From: Candidatus Poribacteria bacterium
Lineage (GTDB): Bacteria > Poribacteria > WGA-4E > PCPOR2b
Reading direction: 5' to 3'
NCBI GenBank assembly: GCA_003635265.1
Contig: PYIZ01000021.1
Span: forward strand, 29,491-93,490
DNA length: 64,000 nucleotides
The notes under the pieces were generated by a model. That model saw only the letters and a program-made list of their open reading frames with translations. It made no database searches and was not told the origin of the DNA. Positions 34,230 to 42,845 of this stretch are shown here, piece after piece (positions within the stretch are counted from its first letter, which is position 1; each line of letters starts with the position of its first letter). The translations under genes and the position numbers were made by a program.

Positions 34230-36590
34230 CTACAACAAAAACAGCGAAATCCCAATGTTCGTGTACCTTTCTCCGCCCCCAATCGGTTCGAGGAAATTCT
34301 GGATAATATAATCACCGGTTATCAGCAATCCCATCCGCTGCCCGAAGGCGTCGCCCTGCAGCACAAGTTCCAAAAAGCTAACAGTTCGGTTGAGACTCCG
34401 TTGTGAATCCTTGCGGTCCCGCCACGTCAAAAACTGTGCGCCGGCACTCAACTGTAATTGCGCTGCGACCTGATGGGTCAAAGTCAAGATATAGGCGTTT
34501 CGGATGGTATCAAAGGCAGTCCGTTTATCAAAAGGAAAAGTATAGCCAATATTTCGATCACTCCGAAACGCTGGAGAGATGGTCAGGTCTTCACGAACTT
34601 TATAGTCGTAGCGGATCTGGTTAATCAAGGCAGTATCAATAACCCGCTGACGAGTGTGGAACAACGTATCCCGCTGGTATTTGAATTTGCTGCGAATGGT
34701 AAGGTTCTTGATATCTTGGTAATCGACAATCATCGTGAAAATATTGCCGAGATACCTTTGACGCACCAAATCATCTTCAATCAACTCACCTGTACTCCGA
34801 ATCACAACGTCATCAGGGATAATATCGCGAGATCGGCGAAAGGTGTAACGAAAAAGAACCGTCCCAAAATGAGGAATCGACTTCGGTGCGTAAGATAGGA
34901 CATTATACCATCCTCTCGCGCTCTTGTGTTGAAGAATGAGATGTTTTTCATAATATCCGGGCAATACCGAAAGCCCTTCCACGAACGGCAATTCAACCTT
35001 GAGGTAGGTGTGGTGCCCAGAAGAGCCCTCGTCGTAATCGTAACGGTAGTTCGGTTTATCGTCGTCCTCAAGGTTGTCGGGTTGACCGTTGTTGTTGAAG
35101 TCGATTGATTCGCGGTTGAGACCTAATCGAAAACTCGGTGGATCCGCAAAAAACAGCAGAAAATCGTCGTCCCAATCCTTGACCCGATCGCCATCTAGGT
35201 CATCTTTTGTATTCCCCGAAATCAAAATCTCCGGCTCGCGGGAATCCGCATAGGGATCATCATCGTCGTTATCGTCAATGAAATTTCTTGCCGTGTAAAA
35301 GGGGGCAATCCGTGTAACCTCGCTGCGCCAAGTCACCGGACCAAAATTCCGATTCACATCGATGAACCATGCGCCGGTTGTGCGATGCGCCCGCTTACCA
35401 CTGAGGAGCGGATACTGTTTCGTCTGCACATACCACGCCCATTCTGCCTCAATCGAAAACCCCAGCAGCGTCGTTTGGAGGTCAAATCCCATCGTCGCTT
35501 CATCGGTTAATTCGCCATATTCAAACCGATGCACCTTCCGATTCGTTTCGTCCTTAATATTGCCCGGCGCACTTAACTCCACCTGAAAATTTTGATTGTC
35601 CGTTGAAAGCTCAACTAGGTAGTCATTGGCAACGTCAACCTCAAACTGGACACTGTTAATCTCCTGCGGGCTGAACAGGAAGAATCGGTAGGTAAACGTC
35701 CCTTCGCCGTCCACCCAACGTGAATTCCCGTCCCGCATACTGTCATTCGGGAACATCAACACACCGGGCAACTCCCTGCCACCGATGATGTCGTACTCCA
35801 AAATGTCATCGACAAAAACTCGGACGCGAAAAACCTTTGCGCCGCCGGGATTCTCCGGCGAGGCATCACTGAAACGCAGGTACAACTCCGGCGGTGGATT
35901 GGCAATCGTAACGCCGCGAAATGGATTGCTTGTGCGGGTGAGATCGTAGTTGGTAAAAAAACGATTCACATAGTTAAACCCAACCCTAGGCAACGGCACG
36001 GTAAACTCTGGTAACGCGCCCAATCGAACACCGTGGGCACCGAGATTTGCTTCCGCCCTTAAACCCGCCATGAACCAGTCCGAACGACTCACAATATCTC
36101 GGTTTTCAATAGGCCTGACCCTGTCCCCGGATAGGGCAAAGGTATTGTTCGTTACCCGTCCTACAAACGCGGATACCCGACCTCCCGCTTTTGGAACTGT
36201 TATGTTCCAACGCGCTGCATCAAAGAGTTCCTTGTTGAGTGTGAAACTCGAAAACTTAGTCGGAAAGTTTCCCACAGTCAACTGATGCAGCACATTTTCG
36301 CCCGGAATATTGAAGGTAAAGAAGTTCCGATTGCTCGTCTTCTTCCGAAACTCTGAGTCACGGCGCAGGAGTGAGTCGCCACCCAACACACCAAAACTCG
36401 CTTGAAGTGTATACAACTCTTTCCCGCTCTTGTCGAAGACAGGGTTCCCCAACGGATCCGTATGTTGAGCAAGTACAGGCCGCAACAGACACGCCCACGC
36501 TATCAAGAAACTTGCTGCAACGCGAAGGGATTTAATGTGAGTCCGAGGCGTCTCGGTAAATGGCACTTTTGGCGTTGTCTGTCGCACCAC
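34230..36590 (-). CDS. Large secreted/outer-membrane beta-barrel-like protein with calcium-binding-type repeats
   Basis: The 786-residue protein starts with GTG at 36590 (AGGAGG 7 bases upstream), has a signal-type segment at about 24-41 ending A-Q, and no close family I can name. Alternating hydrophobic strands rich in aromatic residues run to the end (G-I-S-L-F-L-L), as in outer-membrane barrels. About residues 455-520 hold aspartate-rich loops (D-L-D-G-D-R-V-K-D-W-D-D-D; D-F-N-N-N-G-Q-P-D-N) like thrombospondin-3/dockerin calcium sites. It could be an envelope barrel with a calcium-stiffened insert. It is transcribed away from the R-M system. Confidence 0.7.
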   Translation of the reverse strand: MVRQTTPKVPFTETPRTHIKSLRVAASFLIAWACLLRPVLAQHTDPLGNPVFDKSGKELYTLQASFGVLGGDSLLRRDSEFRKKTSNRNFFTFNIPGENVLHQLTVGNFPTKFSSFTLNKELFDAARWNITVPKAGGRVSAFVGRVTNNTFALSGDRVRPIENRDIVSRSDWFMAGLRAEANLGAHGVRLGALPEFTVPLPRVGFNYVNRFFTNYDLTRTSNPFRGVTIANPPPELYLRFSDASPENPGGAKVFRVRVFVDDILEYDIIGGRELPGVLMFPNDSMRDGNSRWVDGEGTFTYRFFLFSPQEINSVQFEVDVANDYLVELSTDNQNFQVELSAPGNIKDETNRKVHRFEYGELTDEATMGFDLQTTLLGFSIEAEWAWYVQTKQYPLLSGKRAHRTTGAWFIDVNRNFGPVTWRSEVTRIAPFYTARNFIDDNDDDDPYADSREPEILISGNTKDDLDGDRVKDWDDDFLLFFADPPSFRLGLNRESIDFNNNGQPDNLEDDDKPNYRYDYDEGSSGHHTYLKVELPFVEGLSVLPGYYEKHLILQHKSARGWYNVLSYAPKSIPHFGTVLFRYTFRRSRDIIPDDVVIRSTGELIEDDLVRQRYLGNIFTMIVDYQDIKNLTIRSKFKYQRDTLFHTRQRVIDTALINQIRYDYKVREDLTISPAFRSDRNIGYTFPFDKRTAFDTIRNAYILTLTHQVAAQLQLSAGAQFLTWRDRKDSQRSLNRTVSFLELVLQGDAFGQRMGLLITGDYIIQNFLEPIGGGERYTNIGISLFLL

Positions 36591-36750
36591 GTTACAGCCT
36601 CCTTTTCGGTCAGACAGTATAGAACATTACAAGGAGACGTGTCAAGGATTAAGCGGGGACTATTGGCTTAGAGATATGTCAATATTATATAATAGAAAAA
36701 ATATAATTCAGAAATATAGCTTTATAACTTCTATATTACGGAAAATCAGA

Positions 36751-36782
36751 TATAATTCATGGGACAAATGTGACTTATAGTC
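36751..36782 (+). promoter_or_regulatory. Promoter region with C-box (GACTTATAGTC) of the R-M system
   Basis: TATAAT at 36751-36756 may be a -10 box. GACTTATAGTC at 36772-36782, 38 bp before the start codon, is a perfect inverted GACT-N3-AGTC, the consensus binding site of controller (C) proteins such as C.PvuII. The only nearby candidate to bind it is the HTH domain of the gene it precedes. This implies self-regulation. Confidence 0.6.
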
Positions 36783-36820
36783 GATAGAATTTTGCTGCCA
36801 GATTTGATAAACTTGTTAGT

Positions 36821-37759
36821 ATGAACAAGTTTGACGAAATTCTGGATTTCCTTGGAAAAAAAATACGAGAGCTCCGGAGAGGAAAGAAACTTTCTCAGGA
36901 AGAGTTTGCTTTCCAATGCAACCTTGACCGAACCTATATTAGCGACGTTGAACGAGGAAAGCGGAACATTAGTATCATCAATCTGCGTAATATTGCCGAT
37001 GTGCTTGATGTTCCATTATCTAAACTCTTTGAGGATTTTTCTTCGACTGAATTATCGAGTATTGACCAAGATTTATCGCGTTATAAAATTAGAGCAAATT
37101 TCTCTACTTTCTGCGGTTTTACTGTTACCTCCAATGATATTGCCTATGCAGCGGTAATGACTTCAAATCAACTACAGGCACTACCTTTCACACTTTTTCA
37201 GAGTATTGATCTGAAAGCACTAAGTGGCATAGTTGGTGCATTTTTCGGTAGCCACCTTTCAAAAAAGGTTGGAGCCATACTCAATCCAATAGAAAAAGGG
37301 CACCCTGATATAATTCCACGTTCAGGACAGAATGCGAGCGAAGCGCAACTACGGAATTATCCTGATGGGCTTGAAATCAAATCCACAGTTGGAAACGTTG
37401 CAAAAGGGAGCAACTTGCAAGCAGGGGAAGAAAGGTTATCGGTGCTCACTGGTTTAACATGGCAGGCACATCATCAAGAAGTAAAGCGGCTTTTAGGACT
37501 AGTAATTGATTTTGGCGGGCAGGTTTACGCTGGTAGGCATTTCCCAATTATAACTGCAGCATTTTATGCTGGCAATCTAGAAACAGAGAATTGGGGGCAA
37601 ATAAGTGGGACTACAGGGAGAAACACAAAAGTTACAGGTCTACGAGCTTCTGGAAAAAGAAAGATGGGAGCAGGATGGACGGTAATTCTTGATAAAAAAG
37701 AATATCAGCAGAAATATGAAAACTTATTGTCATTTCAGGTAGAAGATGGCAATAATTGA
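36821..37759 (+). CDS. Fused XRE-type HTH controller and type II restriction endonuclease (ScaI-like)
   Basis: This 312-residue protein joins a helix-turn-helix of the C-protein type (1-70: K-L-S-Q-E-E-F-A, D-R-T-Y-I-S-D-V-E-R-G-K-R-N) to a nuclease domain. Its PD-(D/E)XK centre is suggested by G-H-P-D-I-I-P-R and G-L-E-I-K-S-T. The second part is reminiscent of ScaI-family enzymes. C proteins delay nuclease expression until the host is methylated; here the controller and the nuclease are one chain. The methylase gene overlaps its end by 14 bp. Base composition is clearly AT-richer than in the genes around it, a sign of transfer. Recognition sequence is unknown. Confidence 0.8.
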   Translation: MNKFDEILDFLGKKIRELRRGKKLSQEEFAFQCNLDRTYISDVERGKRNISIINLRNIADVLDVPLSKLFEDFSSTELSSIDQDLSRYKIRANFSTFCGFTVTSNDIAYAAVMTSNQLQALPFTLFQSIDLKALSGIVGAFFGSHLSKKVGAILNPIEKGHPDIIPRSGQNASEAQLRNYPDGLEIKSTVGNVAKGSNLQAGEERLSVLTGLTWQAHHQEVKRLLGLVIDFGGQVYAGRHFPIITAAFYAGNLETENWGQISGTTGRNTKVTGLRASGKRKMGAGWTVILDKKEYQQKYENLLSFQVEDGNN

Positions 37760-38510
37760 ACAGATCGAGTCGGTGTCCTATAAAATTCTGGCAGATCAAA
37801 GCCTACTGATAAAGACAATGTTTTACTACTACGGTCGAAAAAAACAAATAGTCAAGTACTACCCCGATCCAAATTTTGATAGTATCATCGAGCCCTTTGC
37901 GGGTTCAGCAGCATACTCATTGCATGAAGATAATTGGAAAAAGAACGTCATTTTAATAGAGAAGGATGAAAGAGTAGCAAGCCTGTGGGAATGGTTAATT
38001 GCGAAAGCTACACCCGAAGAAATATTAAGAATGCCAGATTTGGAGATCGGAGAAAAGAGTTCTGAGTTTCTACATATTATACATGCTGCAACCAAAATGG
38101 CTTTTCAGTATCGGACGATTAAAATCACTCCAGTTCTGGCAAGGAATTGGAGCATAAGTAAGCGGTATATAGCGAATAATTTATTTAAGGTAAAGCACTG
38201 GCAAATCATTTGTGGAGACTATACTGAAGCCCCGGATATTGAAGCAACATGGTTTATTGATCCACCTTATAGAAAAGAGTCTGGAAAAGGTTATAGATAC
38301 GGAAGCGATCGGCTTGATTATAAGAGCCTAGCCGAATGGGCACTAAAGAGAAAAGGAGAAATCATCTGTTGTGAAGGTGAATACGGAGATTATTTGCCTT
38401 TTCAACCCTTGAGAAACTCAAAAGGTGTCGCTGGAAAAATGAGCAAAGAAGTGATTTTTTACAAGTCTCCTATAAAGGAAAATCAACTTACTCTTTTTAG
38501 ATTCGGTTGA
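37746..38510 (+). CDS. DNA N6-adenine methyltransferase (D12/Dam class)
   Basis: This 254-residue protein has the AdoMet-binding P-F-A-G-S motif and catalytic D-P-P-Y motif of class D12 methylases. It protects the genome from the nuclease encoded just upstream, whose end it overlaps by 14 bp. I keep the first ATG (37746) because translation is coupled; a second ATG at 37818 (M-F-Y-Y-Y-G) is closer to the usual domain start. Composition is AT-rich like its partner. Confidence 0.9.
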   Translation: MAIIEQIESVSYKILADQSLLIKTMFYYYGRKKQIVKYYPDPNFDSIIEPFAGSAAYSLHEDNWKKNVILIEKDERVASLWEWLIAKATPEEILRMPDLEIGEKSSEFLHIIHAATKMAFQYRTIKITPVLARNWSISKRYIANNLFKVKHWQIICGDYTEAPDIEATWFIDPPYRKESGKGYRYGSDRLDYKSLAEWALKRKGEIICCEGEYGDYLPFQPLRNSKGVAGKMSKEVIFYKSPIKENQLTLFRFG

Positions 38511-38527
38511 CATAACATCGCTTGTGA

Positions 38528-38905
38528 CTAAATGTCTATCGCTGTTAGGCGACGCAACCGAGGTGGTTTGCCGGATTCACAGACAACAATCAACGGGGGT
38601 GTCCAATCAATCTCTGTGTTGAGGAGAACTTGCAAATTAGCAATGACCTCTGAGGACGGACGATTTCCCGGACGTAAATGGATGATTCCGGTAATGGTTT
38701 GTCCCTCATGAACTGCCAGCGTTCCGAAATCGGAATCGTGCGTCAACACAAATCGGTTCATCGCATACGCTTCACGCAGGATGTCTCGGTCTTCATATCT
38801 ATTCCAACTTTCTTCGCGTCCAGCCACCACATCAACCCCTTGCGCCCGCAAAAACTGAATGACGGAAACTGCAATATCTATGTCAGCGACAAGCGGGGGT
38901 AGCAT
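38528..38905 (-). CDS. DUF5615 PIN-like toxin
   Basis: This 125-residue protein resembles DUF5615, a short PIN-like RNase domain: acidic N-terminus (L-V-A-D-I-D-I), F-L-R-A-Q-G-V-D-V, D-R-D-I-L-R-E-A, and F-V-L-T-H-D-S-D-F with aspartates in the expected active place. It is the second gene of a pair, starting 2 bp after the DUF433 gene. DUF433-DUF5615 pairs are predicted toxin-antitoxin systems. Confidence 0.82.
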   Translation of the reverse strand: MLPPLVADIDIAVSVIQFLRAQGVDVVAGREESWNRYEDRDILREAYAMNRFVLTHDSDFGTLAVHEGQTITGIIHLRPGNRPSSEVIANLQVLLNTEIDWTPPLIVVCESGKPPRLRRLTAIDI

Positions 38906-38907
38906 TA

Positions 38908-39165
38908 TTAAGCTCTATCACGGGTAGTTGGAAGATCGATTATCACTCCATTGCGGAGTGCCCACGAAGGATAAGTGCGCCCCGCAGCATACGCTTGTAC
39001 CGCTTGGATGTTTTCTTCGTTCAACTCCGGGTAGTCTGCGATAATCTCTGCCTTAGACATACCGCTAGCGAGCAGCCCCAACACATGCTCTACGCTAAGG
39101 CGAGTTCCTTCGATAATCGGTTTGCCATCAAGAATTTCTGGATTGACGACAATTTTAGCCATCAT
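38908..39165 (-). CDS. DUF433 family antitoxin
   Basis: The 85-residue protein matches DUF433: P-E-I-L-D-G-K-P-I-I-E-G-T-R, V-E-H-V-L-G-L-L-A-S-G and I-I-A-D-Y-P-E-L-N, with an HTH-like core. GGAGG lies 4 to 7 bases before two adjoining ATG codons. It is the probable antitoxin and repressor for the DUF5615 gene directly downstream. Confidence 0.85.
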   Translation of the reverse strand: MMAKIVVNPEILDGKPIIEGTRLSVEHVLGLLASGMSKAEIIADYPELNEENIQAVQAYAAGRTYPSWALRNGVIIDLPTTRDRA

Positions 39166-39226
39166 TGCACCTCCCTTGAGAAGTTTTTAGTTTCGATTCC
39201 CACCACTTTTGTCAGTTTATCAATAT

Positions 39227-41281
39227 TCATGTCTGCGGTAGTGTTAGCATAGCAGCGATATCTTTTGGCAGCTGAACGCCATTTCTCTCCTCAAAGTCCT
39301 CAACACTTTCGTAGTCATTACGAAACGCAGTAATGATATTTATTCCCTTGTTTCTGGCAACAGTCAGGTCTGACTCGGCTCTCTCCCATTCTCTCAGACG
39401 TAACCACGCCACGCCGCGATTGTAATAGGCCGGGGCAAGCTCAGGATTCAATCCTATCGCCGGGTTGTAGTCTTTGATGGCACGGATTACGGCACGCTTA
39501 GAAGTTGGCGAGTCCGGTCGGAGCGTCAAACCGTCAACTTCGTCTTTGACCCCGTAAGCCCTGCCACGATTGTTATAGGCTATGGCATAGTCAGGATTCA
39601 GCTCTATCGCTCTGGTGAAGTCTGCGACGGCAGAATCATACTCCTCTTTTAAGCAGTACGTAACACCTCGATTGTTATAGGCTTCGGCATAATCGGGATT
39701 CAGCTCTATCGCTCTGGTGAAGTCTGCGACGGCAGAATCATATTCCTCTATTAAGTAGTATGCCCCACCACGACTGTTATGGGCCTCGGCATCATTGGAT
39801 TTTAAGTCTATCATTTTGGTAAAGTCTACGATGGCACGGTCATAATCGCCCTTTACTCCGTAAGCCAATCCACGATTGTAATAAGCATCAACATAACCGG
39901 GTGTCAAGTTTATAGCTTTGGTATGGTCTCCGATCGCGCGGTCATATTCTCCTTTGTCTTTATAAGTATTGCCACGATTATTGTAGGCATCGGCATAATC
40001 GCGTTTTAATTCTATTGCTCTATTAAAATCCTTAATAGCCCGGTCAAAATCCCCTTTATTTTTGTAAGCAATGCCGCGATTGTTATAGTACCCGGCATCA
40101 TCTCGTTTTAATCTTATTACCTTATTATAATCTATGATGGCACGGTCATAATCCCCTTTTTTGCCATAAGCAATACCGCGATGATTATATACCTCAATGC
40201 TGGGTTTTAGTTTTATCGCCGTGCTATAGTCTTCGATGGCACGGTCATAATATCCTTTATGTATATAAACACTAGCGCGATTGTTATAGGCATCAGCATA
40301 ATCGGATTTCAAGTCTATCGCCGTGTCCAAGGCACCGATGGCACGGTCATAATCCCCTTTTTTAATGGAAGCGCTACCGTAATTGTAATAGGCCCCGGCA
40401 TAATCAGGCTTCAGGTTTATAACTTTAGCAAAATCTTTAATGGCCCGGTCATAATCCCCTTTTTTGTCATAAGCAACACCACGATGGGTATAAGTGTCCG
40501 CATAATTCGGATTCAGGCCTATCGCTTTGGTGTAGTCTTTAATGGCATGGTTAAAATCGCCTTTTTTGTCGTAAGCCCTACCGCGATTGTTATAGGCAGC
40601 ATAATTGGGTTTCAAATCTATGGCAGTGTTAAAGTCTTCAATAGCACGGTCAAGATTACCTTTTTCGACATAGGTCACACCGCGATTATTATAAACATCA
40701 GCATTATTCAAGTTGAGTTCAATTGCATGTGAGTAACGTTCTATCGCCATGTCAATTTGCCCGAGCATCATGAAAACATTACCCTGTTGGAATGCTAATT
40801 CAGCACGTAGTTCTTTTTCAGATGTTTCAGACGACGAATCCACCTGAGCTTGCATTTCCTCAACGACTTTTCGGATACCGTTCACCACATCTTGCCAACC
40901 CTCATCCTCAGACGACCACGCATTAATAGGCTTGCCCTTGTCGGGAAAGGCTTGAAACTCGCTGAGTTGATGATGTTTCCAATCACAATGCTCAAGGATT
41001 ATCGGGATGATCCTTATGTCGGAACTTACCGCTTCTGCCAATTCTTTATTACAGTTTTTAGACGCAAGACTCGCAGCAGAGACCAGATAGAGAAGTATAT
41101 CCGAATCAGCAAGGTGTTTGAAAATATCTTCATGCCACTTGGTGCCTCCGGTCATTTCAGCATCATGCCAAGTCACTAGCTCGTTCCGTTGCTGCATCAC
41201 AGCAAGGCGCATTATCAATTCGTCCTTAGCCGTCGTATTTTTATGTGCGTAAGTAATGAATCCTTTTAGTGGTCTGCTCAT
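39227..41281 (-). CDS. TIR domain protein with about 14 TPR repeats
   Basis: The 684-residue protein has an N-terminal TIR domain (F-I-T-Y-A-H-K-N; L-A-D-S-D-I-L-L-Y-L-V-S; N-C-N-K-E with E80 as possible NAD-cleaving glutamate), a linker at 130-157 and about 14 tetratricopeptide repeats to residue ~645. Repeat 13 has a 14-residue insert and repeats 11 and 12 are nearly identical, so the array is still changing. TIR-TPR proteins occur as immune NADases and as signalling scaffolds. The neighbouring R-M and toxin-antitoxin genes favour defence, though this cannot be shown from sequence. Confidence 0.82.
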   Translation of the reverse strand: MSRPLKGFITYAHKNTTAKDELIMRLAVMQQRNELVTWHDAEMTGGTKWHEDIFKHLADSDILLYLVSAASLASKNCNKELAEAVSSDIRIIPIILEHCDWKHHQLSEFQAFPDKGKPINAWSSEDEGWQDVVNGIRKVVEEMQAQVDSSSETSEKELRAELAFQQGNVFMMLGQIDMAIERYSHAIELNLNNADVYNNRGVTYVEKGNLDRAIEDFNTAIDLKPNYAAYNNRGRAYDKKGDFNHAIKDYTKAIGLNPNYADTYTHRGVAYDKKGDYDRAIKDFAKVINLKPDYAGAYYNYGSASIKKGDYDRAIGALDTAIDLKSDYADAYNNRASVYIHKGYYDRAIEDYSTAIKLKPSIEVYNHRGIAYGKKGDYDRAIIDYNKVIRLKRDDAGYYNNRGIAYKNKGDFDRAIKDFNRAIELKRDYADAYNNRGNTYKDKGEYDRAIGDHTKAINLTPGYVDAYYNRGLAYGVKGDYDRAIVDFTKMIDLKSNDAEAHNSRGGAYYLIEEYDSAVADFTRAIELNPDYAEAYNNRGVTYCLKEEYDSAVADFTRAIELNPDYAIAYNNRGRAYGVKDEVDGLTLRPDSPTSKRAVIRAIKDYNPAIGLNPELAPAYYNRGVAWLRLREWERAESDLTVARNKGINIITAFRNDYESVEDFEERNGVQLPKDIAAMLTLPQT

Positions 41282-41425
41282 CCTGTTTCCTCTGTTTGCA
41301 TCTATATCTACTAGATTTTAGAACTCTCCATATTTTTAGACGTATCCGTTCCTGTCCTGTTTATCCTTCAATTCCCGATGAAGCATCGGGACTAAGAAGC
41401 CTGAAAATCCTGATTCAGACAATCT

Positions 41426-42589
41426 CTAATCCAACCCAAAATCAAAAACTGCCTCTTCCTCCGTTTCCTTCTGAGCCTCACCTTGCCCCGACTCCGCCTG
41501 TTCAACCGCGGTGGGTTCTTCAGGAACAGGCTCCAGCCTAGGCGCAATTGCCCCAAGAATGGTAAGCAACACAATCAGCACAACCGACAGACAGGTGACT
41601 GTAAGCGCAACCGGGCGTTTCAGCAAAGATGTCCGTTCTTCTTTCCTGTCCAAAAAGGGAAGGAACAGGAGCAGAATAAACCCAACGGTGGGTATGACAA
41701 AAGTGCCAAGCACCTCAAGAGGTCCCTCAAAATACTTGAGCAACTGAAACAAAAACAGGAAATACCACTCCGGGCGCGGGTCATAACTGGCATCGGTAGG
41801 ATCGGCGAGTTCTTCAAGCGGCACAGGGATAAAGATCGCCATCGCAGCGAGAATGACAAATAGGATAAGGATCGCGACCGCATCCTCAAAAAGCTGATCC
41901 GGATAAAACGGTTTGCCCGACCGCATATCTTCGGGAGCATTCTTGGGGGTTCCCGCCGAACCGTAATAACGCACAAAAAACAGATGCACGGCGACCAACC
42001 CAAAAGCGAGCCACGGCAGCCAGATCGTGTGCAGCGCATAAAACCGAGTGAGCGTAACAGCACCGACCTCCTCCCCGCCGCGGAGCACCTTCGCGACAAA
42101 CTCCCCGATGACAGGAGCCGTGCCAGCAATTTTAACGCCGACCACAGTTGCCCAGTACGCCTTCTGATCCCACGGCAGCAGGTAACCTGTGAAACCGAAT
42201 CCCAACACAACCAAGAACATCAAGACTCCGGTCACCCACGTCATTTCTCTCGGCGGTTTATAGGAGGCGTAAGCGACAACGCGCAGTAGGTGCAGGAACA
42301 CAACAATCACCATCGCACTCGCACCCCAATGGTGCAACCCCCGCACAAATCCGCCGAAAAGCACTTCCCTACTGATGTATTTCACGGCGTTATAAGCGTG
42401 ATCGGGCGAGGGCGAATAGTAAAACGCTAAAAACGCTCCGGTAACTGCCTGAAGAATCAGCAGAAACGCTGCCATGCTCCCCAGAGAGAAAAGCCAGTTG
42501 ATGTGCTTCGGCAGCGGCTTTCTGAAGTGATTTTCCACATCCCTGAGAGGCAACCGATCCGCCAAAAATGCACCCACTCGATTTTTCAT
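41426..42589 (-). CDS. Cytochrome b (fused b6-subunit IV type) of a bc-type complex
   Basis: The 387-residue protein starts at 42589 (GGAGG 10 bases upstream); the frame runs on to 42751. It has eight probable membrane helices, the heme-ligand histidines in H-H-W-G-A and V-F-L-H-L-L-R-V of one helix pair and H-T-I-W / V-A-V-H-L-F-F in another, and the Qo-site motif P-E-W-Y-F. The tail is acidic. It oxidises quinol and passes electrons to a Rieske protein, but no Rieske or cytochrome c gene is next to it, so the rest of the complex must be elsewhere. Confidence 0.9.
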   Translation of the reverse strand: MKNRVGAFLADRLPLRDVENHFRKPLPKHINWLFSLGSMAAFLLILQAVTGAFLAFYYSPSPDHAYNAVKYISREVLFGGFVRGLHHWGASAMVIVVFLHLLRVVAYASYKPPREMTWVTGVLMFLVVLGFGFTGYLLPWDQKAYWATVVGVKIAGTAPVIGEFVAKVLRGGEEVGAVTLTRFYALHTIWLPWLAFGLVAVHLFFVRYYGSAGTPKNAPEDMRSGKPFYPDQLFEDAVAILILFVILAAMAIFIPVPLEELADPTDASYDPRPEWYFLFLFQLLKYFEGPLEVLGTFVIPTVGFILLLFLPFLDRKEERTSLLKRPVALTVTCLSVVLIVLLTILGAIAPRLEPVPEEPTAVEQAESGQGEAQKETEEEAVFDFGLD

Positions 42590-42845
42590 CGGTCTGATTC
42601 CTCCTTGAAAACGGGCTCGGTTAAAATAGCGTTGACCTTTGCGTAAATTATACAACCGGAGCCGCCAAAACTCAATATCAAAACCGAATCGTTCGTATTG
42701 ACAACCTCTGAAAACTGTCATAAAATGCGTACAAATTTCGGGCTGGTTCAAAATTCCGCTGACAATTTTCTGACCGATCAGACCAAACTCACGCCAAAAG
42801 AACCATCCCTAGATCCTAATTCATCACCACCACGGAGGTATCGTT

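Noticed and set aside
39600..40720. CRISPR-like regular repeats
   Set aside because: The repeats, about 102 bp apart, are TPR codons in a coding frame, not 30-bp repeats with unique spacers.
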